Source of the DNA: CAVQOB01 sp963714325
Lineage (GTDB): Bacteria > Pseudomonadota > Alphaproteobacteria > Rhizobiales > Hyphomicrobiaceae
Direction: 5' to 3'
DNA: 64,000 nt
Assembly (NCBI GenBank): GCA_963714325.1
Contig: CAVQOB010000025.1
Location: 1-64,000, forward strand
Both the position numbers and the translations under genes were made by a program. The notes under the pieces are model-generated. The model did no database searches, was not told the origin of the DNA, and was given only the letters and a program-made list of their open reading frames with translations. Shown here piece after piece: positions 63,041 to 64,000 of this stretch. Numbering within the stretch: position 1 is the first letter of the stretch; every line of letters begins with the position of its first letter.

Positions 63041-63994
63041 ATGAGCAATCCCGGCGACGATCAGCGCCATATCACAGCCTTCCTAGAGATGCTCGCCGCC
63101 GAGCGCGGCGCAGCCAAAAACACGCTGGACGCCTACGCCCGCGACCTCGGCAGCTATTGCGACCATCTGGCGACCGGCGGAGTGGCCCTCGTCGAAGCCG
63201 ATCAACAGGATATCCGGGGTTGGATCAAGGCCTTGAGCGACGATGGGCTGGCGGCAGCGTCACGCGCCCGCAAGCTCTCGGCGGTCCGCCAGCTGTACAA
63301 GTTTCTAACCGCCGAAGCGGTGACCGACGAGGACCCCGCGATCGGCGTGGCCGGGCCAAAGAAGCAGCGGTCGTTGCCGAAAACGCTATCGATCACCGAA
63401 GTCGATCGCCTGATCTCCGCCGCTGAAGCGCGCACGAACGGCCCAAGCGGCCGCGAACGCGTGCGCGCGCTGCGATTGCATGCATTGATCGAACTCCTCT
63501 ACGCCACCGGCATGCGCGTGTCGGAATTGGTCACGCTGCCGCGCACCGTCCTCCGAGGCGACGGCCAAGTGCTGACCATTCGCGGCAAGGGCGGGCGGGA
63601 GCGATTGGTGCCATTGAACAATGCCGCGCGCCGGGCCTTGGATCGGTACCTCAATGTCGGTGCCGATCCAGCCGATGGCGTCAGCCGGATGATCCCGACC
63701 AAATGGCTGTTTCCCTCGCGCAGCGCCGAGGGCCATTATACGCGCCAGCGGCTCGGCCAGGATTTGAAGGAGCTGGCATTGGCAGCGGGCCTGCACCCCG
63801 AACGCGTCAGTCCGCACGTCTTGCGCCACGCCTTTGCTTCGCATCTGCTCGACCGCGGCGCTGACCTGCGCGCGGTGCAGCAGCTGCTTGGCCATGCCGA
63901 TATCTCGACCACCCAGATCTACACGCACGTATTGGAGGAGCGCCTGAAGGCCTTGGTCTTCGAGCACCATCCCCTGGCCAAGCCACAGACCTGA
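63041..63994 (+). CDS. xerD: Tyrosine recombinase XerD
   Basis: A 317-residue tyrosine recombinase that resolves chromosome dimers at dif with XerC. N-terminal SAM-like domain: AFLEMLAAERGAAKNTLDAY. Catalytic residues: R in YATGMRVSELVTL, K in RGKGGRERLVP, H-x-x-R in VSPHVLRHAFASHLLDRG, H in LGHADISTTQIY and Y in TQIYTHVLEE. Start at 63041 (MSNPGDDQRH) is preferred; an upstream in-frame codon at 63011 overlaps the mtaB promoter region. XerD rather than XerC is favoured by the HVLRHAFASHLL segment, but XerC cannot be excluded. Confidence 0.92.
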   Translation: MSNPGDDQRHITAFLEMLAAERGAAKNTLDAYARDLGSYCDHLATGGVALVEADQQDIRGWIKALSDDGLAAASRARKLSAVRQLYKFLTAEAVTDEDPAIGVAGPKKQRSLPKTLSITEVDRLISAAEARTNGPSGRERVRALRLHALIELLYATGMRVSELVTLPRTVLRGDGQVLTIRGKGGRERLVPLNNAARRALDRYLNVGADPADGVSRMIPTKWLFPSRSAEGHYTRQRLGQDLKELALAAGLHPERVSPHVLRHAFASHLLDRGADLRAVQQLLGHADISTTQIYTHVLEERLKALVFEHHPLAKPQT

Positions 63995-64000
63995 CCCGAT

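Overview
The window is chromosomal DNA of an alphaproteobacterium. It is GC-rich and densely packed. It carries the rpsT, dnaA, dnaN, recF, gyrB order typical of that class, an alphaproteobacterial-type FtsZ with a long linker and a late C-terminal peptide, a ftsQ-ftsA-ftsZ-lpxC-bamD run, mtaB-ftsY-yciB, and an NDUFAF5-like methyltransferase. The P-loop of DnaA resembles those I associate with Hyphomicrobiales, but the order cannot be fixed from the sequence alone. I see no phage, IS element, CRISPR array or obvious island.

Layout. 1-5.8 kb: a tRNA-Arg cut by the window edge, tag, ygfZ, hrpB, an enoyl-CoA hydratase and a membrane protein. 6.2-16.1 kb: replication block with rpsT, an 880-bp non-coding stretch (possible origin), a rhodanese, dnaA, dnaN, an unassigned protein, coq7, recF and gyrB. 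16.2-18.0 kb: a VOC protein and a folM-like reductase beside folB. 18.0-21.8 kb: a small catabolic group (pxpC, pxpB, LacD-type aldolase, racemase). 21.8-25.9 kb: GtrA, ChbG/YdjC deacetylase, polyprenyl-phosphate GT2 and a membrane sulfatase, which together look like an envelope sugar-modification pathway. 26.6-32.3 kb: ribA, a nicotinamidase, TauE, OpgC and an acyl-CoA ligase, mostly frameshifted. 32.4-36.4 kb: methyltransferase, lone Flp pilin, mutT, argJ, hisN. 36.5-43.3 kb: ftsQAZ, lpxC, bamD. 43.4-49.5 kb: FAH hydrolase, orphan ParA, a periplasmic repeat protein, lemA with two TPM genes, a TPR protein. 49.5-56.1 kb: a TctC-type binding protein and a 2-oxoacid:ferredoxin oxidoreductase operon with a Uma2 gene inside it and a GltD-like flavoprotein at its head. 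56.3-64 kb: phoX, marR, two tandem yciB, ftsY, mtaB, xerD.

The most important caution concerns reading frames. Twenty-one frame breaks that I could resolve to the base, in seven genes including essential gyrB, are each explained by exactly one surplus base. They cluster at about 0.6-3.3 kb, 15.4-15.9 kb and 28-31.7 kb, while 32.4-50 kb and 50.5-64 kb look clean. This is the signature of insertion-type sequencing error rather than gene decay, so the broken genes should be read as probably intact in the organism.

Best candidates for new biology are the GtrA-deacetylase-GT2-sulfatase cluster, the Uma2 nuclease gene inside the kor operon, the orphan ParA with a proline/alanine-rich tail, and the secreted PA-repeat protein.
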